Assembly: GCA_014773175.1 (NCBI GenBank)
Contig: VXCM01001558.1
Location: 6,322-70,321, forward strand
DNA: 64,000 bases
Direction: 5' to 3'
Origin: Lucifuga dentata
Lineage: Eukaryota; Chordata; Actinopteri; Ophidiiformes; Bythitidae
Shown here: positions 1 through 12,640 of the stretch, piece by piece
Numbering within the stretch: position 1 is the stretch's first letter
How the letters are laid out: each line of letters opens with the position of its first letter
Position numbers and translations under genes: made by a program
The notes under the pieces: model-generated
Told to the model about the DNA's origin: nothing
What the model saw: the letters and a program-made list of their open reading frames with translations, nothing else
The model's database searches: none

Positions 1-92
1 TTTTACAAAGGGAGTCTTTTCCACAGCCAGAATCAAGTTTAGAAAAGGTGGCCTGAAGTTAAGTTGAAGACTTAATGCTGGATAGTGATGGT

Positions 93-106
93 CTGCCGCC
101 TGGTGG
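93..106 (-). promoter_or_regulatory. CTCF-like motif
   Basis: ctgccgcctggtgg reads CCACCAGGCGGCAG on the minus strand, a close match to the CTCF core. No gene context is visible. Confidence 0.35.
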
Positions 107-323
107 CTTCATGTGGAACAGCAGCAGCTTTGACATCTGGAAATGCAATGACCTCAGATGATCAAAGTAGTTAGTTGTTTGTAGTCATGAAAAAGTTTAA
201 TCACATTTCAAATGATTTATTGATTTGAAAGTCGAACAGAAAAGCTCAATGTAACAAGCTGACCTTTATGTTGCCAAAACCAGATGTGTTTTAGCTTTAT
301 TCACTTAGTAATTCTTGTTATTT

Positions 324-405
324 ATTAGGGCTGTGAATCAATAAAAAAGATGAATTAATTAATCAGTTTTCTGTGATTAATTGCGATTAATCACAGGAAC
401 TTGTA
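324..405. repeat. decayed dispersed repeat with TTAATC motifs
   Basis: Begins agggctgtgaatca and ends with gattaattgcgattaatcac. This start-and-end pattern is familiar from degenerate DNA-transposon fragments found in many vertebrate genomes. The class is inferred from recall only and no target duplication was confirmed. Confidence 0.35.
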
Positions 406-705
406 AACCTACACTGAATTACCAAATTAATGCAGAATCAATGCAAAGGAAGTAGATTTAAGATAATATGTGTTTAATGACATTTTTTTAAAACTTTGAG
501 ATAATTGTGTGATTATTCATTTCTTCAAAATACTATTTGAGCAAGTACAGTCTGAATTCCAATGCCTTCAAAAAAGGCTCGATAAACAGAAAAGGACTTC
601 TCTCAGCCCATCGTTTTCTGCTGTGTTAACAGGGCAACAGTTTTTATCTTCCATTTAGCTTAAGCCTCTGTTACTTTATCATGTGTTTGCCTAATAACCT
701 CCAGT

Positions 706-840
706 ACCTCACTCTAGTAAAGTAGACTGGTGGAGCGACCCTGATGCCTCAGTAGCACCTGGGTGTTTCACTNACCTCACTCTAGTAAAGTAGACTGGTG
801 GAGCGACCCTGATGCCTCAGTAGCACCTGGGTGTTTCACT
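706..840. repeat. 67-bp direct duplication around a single N (assembly artefact)
   Basis: Bases 706-772 and 774-840 are identical and separated by one N at 773. Eight other junctions in the window show the same pattern, which points to two overlapping contig ends placed side by side rather than merged. Confidence 0.9.
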
Positions 841-1959
841 CTTAGGTTATACATCACAGACAAATTACTTCAATGATAATTAAATTAACATTACGTCCAC
901 ATTACTCCCATGCCCACATTATGAAACCCGCTGAAACCCACTTTTGTGTTTGTACTCCATTGCTCATTCACTTACTTGCTGTTTGAACTCTTTTGTGTAG
1001 ATTTTGCATGCAGTAGTATGTCCCAGAATTCCATGTGGTAACACTTTGCTAATTTTTGAACATCAAATCGCCCATTAATCCTTATTTAAATTTAATGTAG
1101 AAATGTCACATATAGGTATGAGTCAATAAACTACATGCTTGTATGTAAAACTGTTGTATGTTATTGTATTGTAGATTTGGTGAATAAATTACATCAAGTG
1201 TGTCACCATGGAGTAGATGACTAGACTCAATGACTTTCAATACTAACCGCTTACCACTAAAATTTAAAGACTGCGTGTGTACTAAGAGACCCACCACTAT
1301 TAGAGCATTTACGGTATGCTCGTAAGAAAGGAAATAGATACCAGTCTGCGGGCATTGTTTCTCTAAAATTAAAATGGATCAGTGGTGACAAAACCTAATC
1401 ATGGGGTGTTTTTCAGGATCCTTTTACCTTCGAAATGACGGTAAGGTCACAAGTTTACTTCATATTTTATCTCCCACCCGTTATGAGCATGGTTGTAGGC
1501 TTATATGTTGAAGCTGCACCTTCCTCTCCTGTGTCTTTTTTCAAATAACGGGCCATAAAGTCCCCAGCACCTCTGCTCTCATTTCCTCTTCTTTGTTTTT
1601 CCCTTTCTTTTCTTTTCTTTTCTTTTTTTTCTGAGCACCTGACTTTTGCTGACAGCTCATTTTGAGAGTTTACAGATGCAACTAAGAACAGGGCAAACAT
1701 TCGACATTGCCGTGCGCGGCGAACCAAACCATTTTTCCTCTTGACAGGGAACATTAAATTATTTTAGATCGCTCTCTGTCAAGAAAAGTATGGAAATACA
1801 ACTTACAGGTTTTATTTGACACCCATATGCTACATAAAATTTTCACAAATAAAAATATCGTAGTAAATTATTTGACAGCAAGAAGGCTCTCTTGCCCCCC
1901 CCNAAGTTATCCTTCCCTCCCTCACCCCCACCCCCCCTTGTTGCGGCCCTGCCCACACC

Positions 1960-2037
1960 CATATATATATATATATGTATATACATATACATATATATAT
2001 ATACATATATTATTATTATCATTATTATTATTATTAC
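1960..2037. repeat. compound AT-rich microsatellite
   Basis: A (TA)n/(CATA)n tract runs directly into a (TTA)n tract. A C-homopolymer with a single N at 1903 lies just upstream. Confidence 0.85.
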
Positions 2038-3129
2038 ATTATGTTTCAAGTGAATGTGTATTGTAAAATTGAAATATTAAATAAAATCATTTTTATGGTT
2101 TTGTGATTCATTGTTGCTCAGAATGCCCAGTTAAAAACAGAAAAAAACATTAATTTTCAGTTTTGAAACCCACATAAAAACAAAATAAAAATTATTTAAT
2201 TTTCCATCTTCTCGACAGACATAATAATTAAATGAATAGATAGCGTATATAAACTGGACTTGTTTGTGCATACTAGTAATGTGACTCATTACGGATGTTT
2301 ATTGAAATGAATTACATAATTCCTTATATGTATATTTCACTTGAGCTAAGTGGTTTTTCCTATATGTATCTGTGTGTACAGATTACAAGCCTTACATGCA
2401 TTTCTAAACACTTTTTGATGCCTACTTTAGTATCAAGGCCCTTGCCACAACGTATAATCTAAAGCCATTTTAAAGTATGAGCAGAGTGAGGTCAAATGCA
2501 GCCTCTGAATCACTTACATTTTCAATGAATTCAGCTCTTAGAATTCAGAAGATGGGATCATTCAAGAGCTTTAGGTCATAAAAATGCTGATAGAGTTGCA
2601 AAAGCATGAAAGAGAGAAGACAGATGAGCAGACAGTGTGAAGCAGACAGACTGAACATAATCTCAGAAAGTGAAGTAAAAGAGCCAATTTACTAAATCTC
2701 CAAAATTGGATTGGAGGGAGGGTATGACATTTATATGATATCCAAAACAAAGTGGAACATTTATTTGTTTTAAAAAGATTGAATTCCACCTGAGAGCAGG
2801 TATGCAACTATCCTGATCAGAGCTGAAAGGATTATCAAGTGAGGATGTGTGAGGTACAGGCAGTCCCTGACTTACAAATGTCTAACTTACGAACAACCCG
2901 TACTTACTAACCGACCGCCATAAAGCCATTAAATTAAAAATTCAAGTTACATAGAATGATTCGTAATAACAAACAGCGCACTACTTTACGACACACATCA
3001 AAACAACAGAAGAATGTCTCTTCCAACGTGCAAGACATCAATAGGAGCGAGAGTTAACCTACATGTTTTTTTGGTTCGTTTTATATTTTTCCACTTTCAA
3101 TGTGACCTTGTTTTGGAATGTCCTCTGTT

Positions 3130-6100
3130 TTTATGGACCATTCACAAAGCTCTTGGAATTTGGATTCGGCATTTTAGATGACAAAGATCCTGATATTAAC
3201 TGCATTGACAGAATAAGACACCCTGTCCTTGACACTTCCGGCTATTACAGTGAAGATCAATTTAATCATCTCATCGATCAAATCTCAGACAATAGAGATA
3301 TTTCAATTTTTCATGCAAATGTTCTCAGTCTAAATAAAAACCATGATATTATTAACAAACACGCCCAGCAATCCTTTTAACATAATAGATATTACTGAAA
3401 CATGGCTGTCTGAGGAAACAGCCTCCCTATATAATATCTCAAACTTTAATCATATTTATAGGTGTACAAAGAATCAAGTTGGTGGAGGTGTATCTATATT
3501 TCTTAAACCAAAGCTAGAATATACATTAAGACATGATTTAGAAGTTCATTTAGCTCCTGCTGAGTCTGTTTTTGTTGAAATAAGTAATATCATTATTAGA
3601 TGTATATATGGACCACCCAGTTCTAACAAGACTGAATTTACTGCTGATCTCTCACATGTTCTTGAGCTTGTAGCTAAAGAAAAAAAATCAAGCCATTTAT
3701 TGGGTGACTTTAACATCAATATATATAACTACAATCCTAATTCGCAAATAGCAGACTTCATTGACAACTCCATTCTTATTCTTTTTTTCCTTGACTGAAG
3801 TTCCTGCTAGAGTGACTGAAAATTCAGCTACTTTTTTTTTTTTTTTTTTTTTTTTTAACCAATGTAATGGATAGAACCCTGAAGGCTGGAGTCCTGAGCA
3901 TGGACATTGCTGATCACTGCCCGATGCACAAAAAGAGGTTCAAAATCTTACCAATTATTACTGATTCCAGCTCCTAAATTCAAAAGAACCTTTGGTGAAT
4001 CAAATATAACAAATTTCAGACAAATGATCAGTCAGATAAATTGGACTGACATCCTTCATTCTGATGATCCCCAAACAGCATTTACTTCTTTTCTTAATTC
4101 TACTTCTCAATGCTTTAAAGAAGCTTTTCCTCTCAAGCTTGTCTCTTGCAAAACACAGAATAGATCAGACAGTCCCTGGATAACTCATGCTATTTTGACA
4201 TCTATAAAAACTAAGCATAGCCTCTATTAAAAAATATTTACTGAATCCGACTCCATTCAATTTTTCTCAATTCAAAAAACATAGGAATAAATTACATCAT
4301 ATTATTAAAGGATCAAAAAGCACTACTTTAATTTTAAACTGTCCAAATATAAAAACAATATGCAACAATTATGGTCAACTATCAACTCCATTATCAATAA
4401 ACGCAAAATGTTTACTAAGCACCCATCAAAATTCAACACTGTGGATGAAGACATAAATGATCCTCAACAAATAGCTCTTAAATTCAACTTTTTTCTGAAG
4501 TAGGTAATACTTTAGCTTCTAAGATCCCTTTAAGTAACAGTAATATTACAAAGTTTACGAATTATTCGATAACAGAAGATTTTTTATTTTCTCAAGTAAA
4601 GGAAGATGAGGTTCACAAAATCTTAAGTAACCTAAAAAACACATCTCCTGGGTTTTATGACATTGCTAGTAATCTTTATAAATCAATCCAGGACCTAATA
4701 CTTGAGCCCACACTAACCCACATATTTAATCTTTCTTTGGTCAAAGGTATTAATTCTTCTGAACTGAAAATAGTTAAAATTATACCAGTATACAAAGATG
4801 GAGACCCATCTATTTTTAATCATTAAAGACTGATGTCAGTACTTCCTGTTCTATCTAAGGTATTGGAAAGACTTGTTTACCAAAGACTGATTGATCATCT
4901 GGATCAGCATAATATCTTATATGAACATCAATATGGGTTTAGAAACAAACACTATCTCTATGGCTGTTTCTTATTTAGTAAATGAGATCTACAAAGCTAG
5001 AGACAGGAAGGAATGTACTATCAGAATATTTTTGGATTTATCTAAAGCATTTGACACAGTTAGCCATTCCATTCNAAGGAATGTACTATCAGAATATTTT
5101 TGGATTTATCTAAAGCATTTGACACAGTTAGCCATTCCATTCTTCAGAAGCTTTCATTTTACATCTTGGAATCCAAAATACTGCTTTCAGTTAGTTCTCC
5201 ACTTACCTCAGTGATAGGAAACAATTTGTCCTACAGTGGGTTGAATTCTTCCCTCTGTCCAGTTATATGTGGTGTACCATAAGGGTCTGTTCTTGGGTCG
5301 CTGCTATTTTTGATTTATATGAATGATGTCTGTAATGTCTCTAGTAAATTGTCCAAGGTTTTATTTGCTGATGATACAGCCGTGTTTACTCACACAAAGA
5401 TCCAAATGTTAGTTAGGATATTAAATGAAGACTAAGATAAGTAACTGGCTCAACTGCAACAAATTATCCCTTAATATAAAAAAAAAACAAAAACATGTTT
5501 TGTCAGCTTTGGTAATAAGTCTGGGAAGTATGAGCCTTCCTTAAATATCAAAATTAACAACTCTATCATTACTAAAGCACAGTTTGTATGATTGTTGGGT
5601 GTACATATTGATGAATCTTTATCTTGGAAAAATCACATAAGTTCAGTGGCATCTAAAATGGCCAAAAGTGTTGGAATTCGACCCATGATAAACACTGAGG
5701 TTGCCACTCTTTTATATTATTCTCTTATCTATCCACACATTTATTATTGCAGTATGGTTTGGGGGAGTACTTATCCAACGAAACTGGGCTCTATATTTTG
5801 GATTCAAAAACGAGCTATGCGTATTATAATCTATGTAAATAGAAATCATCCATCTCATATTCTGTTTCATCAGTCTGGCATCCTCACTGTTTATCAAATT
5901 AATCATCTTCTGATCTGCTTATTTGTCTATGGATCACTTAATAGAATCTTTCCCCCATTTTTTCATGATCTCTATTCTTTTAATTATCAATTCCACAATT
6001 ACTCCAGCGGCTCTCAATGCAAACTCAAGCCTCCTGCATGTCGAACAACTCAGTTACAATTTGGGTACATATACAGAGGGTCAATCCTATGGAATGCCCT

Positions 6101-6530
6101 CGGACATGACTGGTTTGACCTCTTCAATTTAAGAAGGCTGTGAAGGGTTTATTTTTTTCACAGCAGTGTCCTTATGGATTTTTATTTTGATTTCTTTGTT
6201 TGTGTATGTTGTCCTTGGAGTCTGTTCTGTTTTTTTTTTCTTTCCATAATTATTTAACAAGACTTCAAATCTGTTTTTTGTTGTTTTCTTATTTGTTATT
6301 TCTCCTTTTTCTTATTTTTCTTTATTACTGTCTTCCTAACTTAAGTAGCTCACATGCATATTCCGGAGAATTGCCTTGTACAAGCCCCTTGAGGGTTTTT
6401 TGCATATTCTCCAACACATTCCCACATTTATAATTTCGTATTTGTATGTTTAAAATTTTGCATTTTGTATTTTCCTTGTTATTCTTTTTGGGGGTTTTTT
6501 AGGTGTAAATAAATTCAACTAAACTAAACT
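3130..6530 (+). mobile_element. degenerate non-LTR retrotransposon (LINE, CR1/L2 group)
   Basis: Fragments of one LINE ORF2 run in order on the plus strand in shifting frames. An endonuclease part spans about 3,300-3,770, with ITETWLS, the VGGGVSIF segment, IYGPP and LLGDFNIN. A reverse-transcriptase part spans about 4,600-5,650, with QYGFRNKH, IFLDLSKAFDTVSH, GSLLFLIYMNDV, FADDTAVF and LGVHIDESLSWKNHI. A carboxy-terminal region ends near 6,140. Stops and frameshifts interrupt it throughout, so it cannot be active. The 3' end is AT-rich and finishes in aaataaattcaactaaacta, a short A-rich tail typical of this group. A poly-T run at about 3,831-3,856 and the artefactual duplication at 5,008-5,142 add further breaks. 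The clade assignment is from motif style and not from alignment. Confidence 0.85.
5008..5142. repeat. 67-bp direct duplication around a single N (assembly artefact)
   Basis: Bases 5,008-5,074 and 5,076-5,142 are identical with an N at 5,075. The repeat falls on the LDLSKAFDTVSH block of the LINE reverse transcriptase, so that motif appears twice. Confidence 0.9.
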
Positions 6531-8804
6531 AATAGATGGGATATCTTTGCTAAATTAATGTCTCTGGTTTAGCAGTTCAGAAACAAACTGTAACATTAGT
6601 GAATCAGAAGGCAACAGGACAAGGTTATACAACAAATTACACTGAGATTAACAGTCTGTCCCATCCTTGAACCATAGATGCTCACACCACAAATCCATAT
6701 CCATAAGTAATTTAAGGTCAGCACAAATCTCTGCCTTGCTGTCCGCCTGTAGTCTCTAAATTTAAGCTTCATGCTTTTATATTCCATGTTCACAGTACTC
6801 TGTCACACAGTGAAGGAGGCTTTGCAATGGAATAAGTCCGATGAATGTACCAGTTCCCCAGATTAAACCTTAGCTTCATCCTGTCAATATTTGTGAGACT
6901 ATAAATAATTTGCACACACTTGGTTGTAAATTCTCATCTCCATTTGTTTTTGATGGTAGCTAGTACATTTATTTGTACATATTTATTTATTTATTATATT
7001 TATTTATTTGTACATATTTATTTACACATTTAGATGGTTGATAGTACATTTATGGATGATCTCATTTATGGATGAGATGACTGTTGTTCTTTAAGTAGCT
7101 AATTCACTACTCAAGCATAGCTGAAAATTCAAAAGGGAAATTTGGAATCTTTGCCAAAATAAGGGTAAGAATTTGAGGCCATGGTACACAATGAAAGTAA
7201 TCAGAGGATTTTTTTTGGTTTTTTTCTCCAGCCTGTCCACTTCCATCTGTTGGCTCATGCGTAAATCATCCGTAGCTTTGATACCTATTGTAACTTCATC
7301 CTGGACAGCTGCCATTTGACAATTTCCAAAATGAGTGGCAACATTTGTTCAGGGTAGAAGATATTCATAGAGAGAGAAAGACAAAAAAGAAATGGTGGGA
7401 GAGAAGATGAGGTAGAAGGAGGAAAAGTACATTTATTACTTGTGAATCTCGGGACAGCAGTGTTTTTATGATTAGACGGAGATTCGAAAGAAGAAGTGGC
7501 TGCTATTGGCATGAGTGGCAAAAAGCGTGCATTACAGGATATTTTATCATCTTGTTCAATCTACTCCCATCTCCCATCTGAACCCTGCTGAGGCGGCTCC
7601 ATTTGACGCAGGTAACAAAAGAATGTAATTGCACTAACGCTTGTGACCATCTGCTCTGTGCCTGTCATTACAGCATACAGCAGGTATGACATCACACTCC
7701 ACCGTGTAATGTCAGCTGCTCAGAAGTTTCCTTGAGTGACTTTGTTGGGTAATTAGTTGCCATTAGACAACATAAGAGAGATTAGAAAATTTCATTACCA
7801 CACTTAAATGACAGACATGGCAACAGAGAACATTAATTCAGTATCTGCAGACATTATAAAAAGTCCTTATTGTTAATTAAAATGACTTTTATCACATTAC
7901 TAGTTACTTCAAAAGTAAAGCTGTATGTCTTGTCCTTTCTTACATAGGGACTAAAAAGACACAAACTTCATGTCTGCCCTGTTAGGTAGCATTGTTAAAA
8001 ACCACTATGTACTCTCCATGTTCATCTCTATGGAAGCAAACAATACACGCTTTAATCTAATCTGCGTGTAACGAATCACCAGGCTGCATGTCTTTGAAAA
8101 TCATCAGGGACTTGTGCAGAGTTTGGACAAGGAGTAAATGAAGCCTCTCTTAGATTTCATATATTACACCCATTCAAGAGCCTGATCACCCAGGTAGATT
8201 TTTCTAATTGGTGAAGAAATTTAAGTAGAATTTATTTTTATATTCATAAATATGTAGCAATATAGAAAAGGGGCATGAACAAACAAATAGGATAATTAAA
8301 ATTATTGTGAAAAAGCAGCATTGAGATAAGATTAAACAGATTAAGGTATAGCTTTGTTAAAAACCATGCAAATATATTAGCAAACTGTTGCCTTTATATC
8401 AATCAATTAATCAATTAATTCACTTGTTCAGAGATAATTGTCTAGATATGTTGCCAAGCATTTTGTTTTCCATTGCAAGTAATCATCTTAGTCAATATAA
8501 AGGTAATATAATGTCTTTCAAGTTCCACACATTTGGTCAAATTTAACAATATTTATGTCCACATTAAGGAGAAAGTTTTTAACCTTGCCAGTTTCTGCAC
8601 TGCCTAGAGTATTATATACACTTTTGCCTCAGATTGAGTGGCATTTACCTTCAACAAGCACTACTTATTTAATTCAATGGAGAACATTTGTCTCACACCT
8701 ACTAATATCCAGGAACTGTTCTGTTAGGTCAATCAAGTACTGGGCTGACGTCAGAGATAATATTTTTTATGATGACCAAAGAGGAGGCAGGACATGATAA
8801 ACTG
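6531..8804. other. intergenic DNA between LINE and hAT remnant
   Basis: No coding pattern, splice-site series or RNA gene was recognised. A TTTATT-rich low-complexity patch lies at about 6,967-7,026. The rest is unremarkable AT-rich sequence. Confidence 0.5.
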
Positions 8805-10905
8805 CAGGGCTGTTTCTGACCACTTTGGCGCCCTAGGCGAGACATCCATTGGCGCCCCTTTACCCTCATTCCCCAAAACACATATATAGGGGGAAAAAAA
8901 GGCAGTTTCAGTCTTAATTTATAACACATTGCACTCAATGTTAATTCTTATTTTCAACAATGCTTTGGTCGGGGTCTACATTATTATGTATTTTTGCCAC
9001 AAGGAAGCACTACAGAGTAATTAGGTATAAATCACAATGTGAAAAGCTACTTTTTGTTTGTCAGTGTTTATGTCCATTTTAGTATGTTTTACGAAATGAA
9101 TTAGAAATTGCTTAGTTCTAACTTTCAACAAATGTAACACAATGCTGTGATTTCTTTAGATAAGCAGGGGAAATTCACATGTTGCAGCAACAAAGGATTC
9201 AAAAATATGAAGTTGGGAAAAACTGACAGATTATAAAAATAACAGAACAGTGAAAATCAGAAACTCTGCTATGCACAAGTATACAAGAATAGAATAACAG
9301 ACTATTTTTTACTAGCTTACAAGTTATAATAGACTGAGCAACTACAAAATAGAATAAAAAACTGTACAATGAAAACTGCAATATAACAGACTGAGCATAC
9401 TATACAAAATAAAACAGAAAAACTACCCAATAAAAATTGCCAGTATAGCATCATAACTCTTTGTGTTTACAAAAACAAACATTAACCACGATTAAAGTAA
9501 ATTATTTAAAGCCTAGCGTGACTGCACAAACATAATGTCTATACGATATAATTTTGTGACTATCTAAAACAACAAAGTAAATTGTCAAATATGAAAATAT
9601 ATATACAGTTTTACAGGTAAATCACATTACAGCAAATCTCTTTTGAATTATGTCTCTCAGAATTTATATAGATATATATATACATACATACATACATATA
9701 TATATATATTTAAAGAAATACAAAAAGGATAATGTTGAATCAAAGTTTCAAAATTGGGCAAATAACTTATCCTACTTCATTCTAGTTCTTTTCTGAATCC
9801 TGACCATATAAATATGCTATACTGCTACTAACTACAAGCAAATGTCACTTGTCCATTTTGTACGCTGGAAGCACTTACCTGGGCTGCTTGAATCCTGCTG
9901 CTTTGTTGAATCACCAGACAGAGATGTGTCTTGGGCTAAAGGTTTAATAAGATAAATATTTTACTCATTTTCCTGATACAGTTAATTAAATACAACAATG
10001 TGCAAATCTTTTGAAAATAACAGTTCTTATAAGCACAAAGATGCAGTGTAATAAAAGCCTTACTTGTAAGGTCTGACTGTGGAGAATGTTCAGCTGTCTT
10101 ACCAGGTGACAAAAATTCCCTGAGTGCATCTGTGCCATTTTTGCATTATAGATATTAATCTCTAAACCCACCAAAATTCTAATAACCTTATCTTATTATA
10201 AACATATATTACTTGAACGATATAATACTTTTTAAAGTACATGTACTGTATGCTAAACAACTAGTATGCTAAGTTTAAATTATTGTTGTAGTAAATGATT
10301 CTAAGTAAAACAGGTTCATGTCGTTGGCTAACGTTTATCCAGCTAATTAGCTAGGTGCTAGCTAGCTAGAGACGCCATAAATCCATAAAAATATTGCTCT
10401 ACCTTTGTATTGAACTTTTTTCTTCTTCCTATTTTGAGCCCCAGAGGCCTTTGATCTTTTCATTATTATATATTTTTTTTAAACTTTAACTGTCGCTTGT
10501 TGTTATTAGCCTACTCATTCACTTACCAACTAAGCAATGCTACGGAGAAAGAAACAGGATTTTTTTTTTTTTTTTTTTTGCCAGTTTATTTATTTTATGC
10601 TCTGTCACCTACACTATGGAATATATTTTGTGCTACATTCAAACAATGAATTATAACATGTAATGATTAAAGTGTACCTGCTTCAAATAACAATTACTCA
10701 GGTTGAATAATAAAAGGACAGTGTTCATTATTTCAAATTAAGCTTTTAATTATTGACGTTTGTCCTTTTATTTATTCAACCTGAGTATATGTTATTTGAA
10801 GCATGTACGTTTTAATCATTACATGTCATAATTCATTGTTTGAATAGAGCACAAAATATATTCCATAGGTGGCAGAGCATAAAATAAATTAATTGGCAAA
10901 AAAAG
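8805..10905. mobile_element. decayed non-autonomous hAT-type element, 3' end lost
   Basis: Starts cagggctgtttctgaccact and is colinear with the better element at 35,777-38,306: the shared gcgccctaggcgagac block, the tacaagaatagaata block, and the gctaacgtttatccagct block occur in the same order. No transposase frame is visible. The right terminal inverted repeat is missing. Instead the tail has become a large inverted duplication (10,581-10,898), after which the similarity stops. Confidence 0.75.
10581..10898. repeat. foldback, arms about 140 bp
   Basis: The left arm at about 10,581-10,721 (gccagtttattta through aataaaaggaca) reappears as its reverse complement at about 10,760-10,898 (tgtccttttattta through aattggca), with a loop of roughly 38 bp. 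The arms differ by scattered substitutions, so the structure has some age. The outer end of the right arm matches internal sequence of the hAT element at 38,170-38,215. Confidence 0.85.
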
Positions 10906-12380
10906 AAAAAAAAAAAAAACTCTCTCTGAAACTTAAAGAAGTAAAGAGATTATATGCTTTGTAACACATACGTCTAACTTGTTAATTCTTTTTCCTGTTT
11001 TCTTCATCCAACTCGTCTTTCTACTTGGTTTCCTACGGAGGCTCCTCTCATGGTTTGAAAGCCCTGCAGAGTAGCACTTAAAATTTCACCCTTCATCTCT
11101 AAACAACACTCAGATAAATTCTGCATGGAAAGTGTCCCTTTGCTGTGCTGTGTATAACCAAGTGCTTAAGTGTGTGAACAACCACTGAGGTAGACATGGC
11201 TATGCTTTGTCAGAGGAGAAACTCTTCAGTAAAAGCAACACACAACCTATAAGAAACATGGGCAGGGAAAAATGAACAGGCTTGAGCCAAAACATGTCTC
11301 CTGCCAGAGATGATTTGCACTAGACTGAGGCTTACTCAGCCATGGGAAGACACAGAACAAGAAGACAAAAAAAAAAAAAAAAAAAAAAGAGTGGTAGGAG
11401 CTGTCCCTATGCAGTGCCTATGTAGTAAAGCTGAAGATGCTGTGTAGATTTGATTACTGAGACATGCTAAACATTGATTCATTCATTTGCTGATTTCTTA
11501 CGTTAACATGCTGATTTCCTTCTGTGCTGGAAAACATGCAAGTTAGGAGAACTACTAGGTTTAAATCAGCTGCAATTTGTAGGTAATGGGCTGGCGTCTC
11601 ACTCAGGGTTTTCATGCCCTCTCCCTGAAGTGGAACAAGTGAATAATATAAAACTGGCACATGATGACCTTTGAACCTAAGTGACCCCTCCATGAAGCAT
11701 GTGACATGCTTATGTATACTCAGCCTTTTCCTTTAAGATCCACAAAAATCCTCTGTGGGAACACCCACTAAACATCATGGGCTATGCTTAAATTATCTGC
11801 TTTGATGAAATGATGAAATGACTTGTTATTGGCTGGAATCTCTCAGTTATCATTGCATGTTAGATTGGGTGGGCTACTCATAGCTTTATCCGTAGGCACA
11901 GATTCATTTATAAGGCCATTTTGAGTTCTACTCAGAATTATGTGTGCTCTCTTATTGTTGCCATTTCTGAAACTGCCTGTGTGTCTGATTTAAAGCAGAT
12001 GGATAATGGAGCTGATGAGTCAGACTCAGCATGGAACTTTCTTTGCTCCATTTAGTTTATATGATCGTTCCCTATCAGCCTGCCTTTTTTTTAAAAAAAG
12101 CATTTTGCTAAACCTCGTAAGACTTTTATTGTTTTATATGCAGATTGCAGCCATATTTTGCATCTCCATTCACAATTGTTTCTTTTTTTTATAGCATATG
12201 TTTCTGTAAGATCCTGAATGTTCTTTGCTCCATCCACAATAGCCACTGTGTATCCTCTCAGAAGACAGAAGCCCTTTGAGCAAAACACTGATGTATGAAT
12301 AGTGAACACAAATTGTGTCTACTTAATCAGTTCAGTTAAATGTGACTAATACTGATTTTTGCAGAATGCAGCAAAGACTA
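10906..12380. other. intergenic DNA upstream of ptgfr
   Basis: No open frame of note. Contains an A-homopolymer at about 11,369-11,388. Nothing else was recognised. Confidence 0.5.
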
Positions 12381-12640
12381 TGTACAACCTCTGAAGTTGA
12401 TCTGATGAAGTGACCTGCCTTGCAACAGAACTGAAACACACTGAGCTTTGGCACCAGCGGAGCTCAGACAACAGAAGTGGCTCAGATTGTTTCCCTCTCA
12501 GACAAACTTGAGGGGAACAGTTGTGGACATTTATTGCCATTTATTGCTGGACTAAGATGTCGCTTCATCCTGATGACAATTAAAAAGTCCTGAGGCTGTT
12601 GCCATATGGCGAAGTGTGTGAGAGAGGACCAAGCCTGAGG
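12381..12640 (+). other. ptgfr: candidate 5' UTR exon of ptgfr
   Basis: The sequence ends in a strong splice donor (gcctgag|gtaagaatat) at 12,640/12,641. The first coding segment of ptgfr, 1.7 kb downstream, is preceded by a good acceptor (tatttttctttgcag at 14,351), so an upstream non-coding exon is expected. Mammalian PTGFR also begins with a non-coding exon. The left boundary is arbitrary because no transcription start can be read. Confidence 0.4.

Larger units (their letters stand above)
1..3129. other. intergenic DNA, no gene recognised
   Basis: AT-rich sequence with no open frame resembling a known protein. It holds a decayed repeat near 324-405 with inverted TTAATC-type motifs, an artefactual 67-bp duplication at 706-840, a pyrimidine-rich and AT microsatellite stretch near 1,900-2,040, and at about 2,860-2,960 a segment (cttacgaacaacccgtactta) that resembles a widely dispersed vertebrate repeat. 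I see no promoter or splice-site series that would support a gene. Confidence 0.6.
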
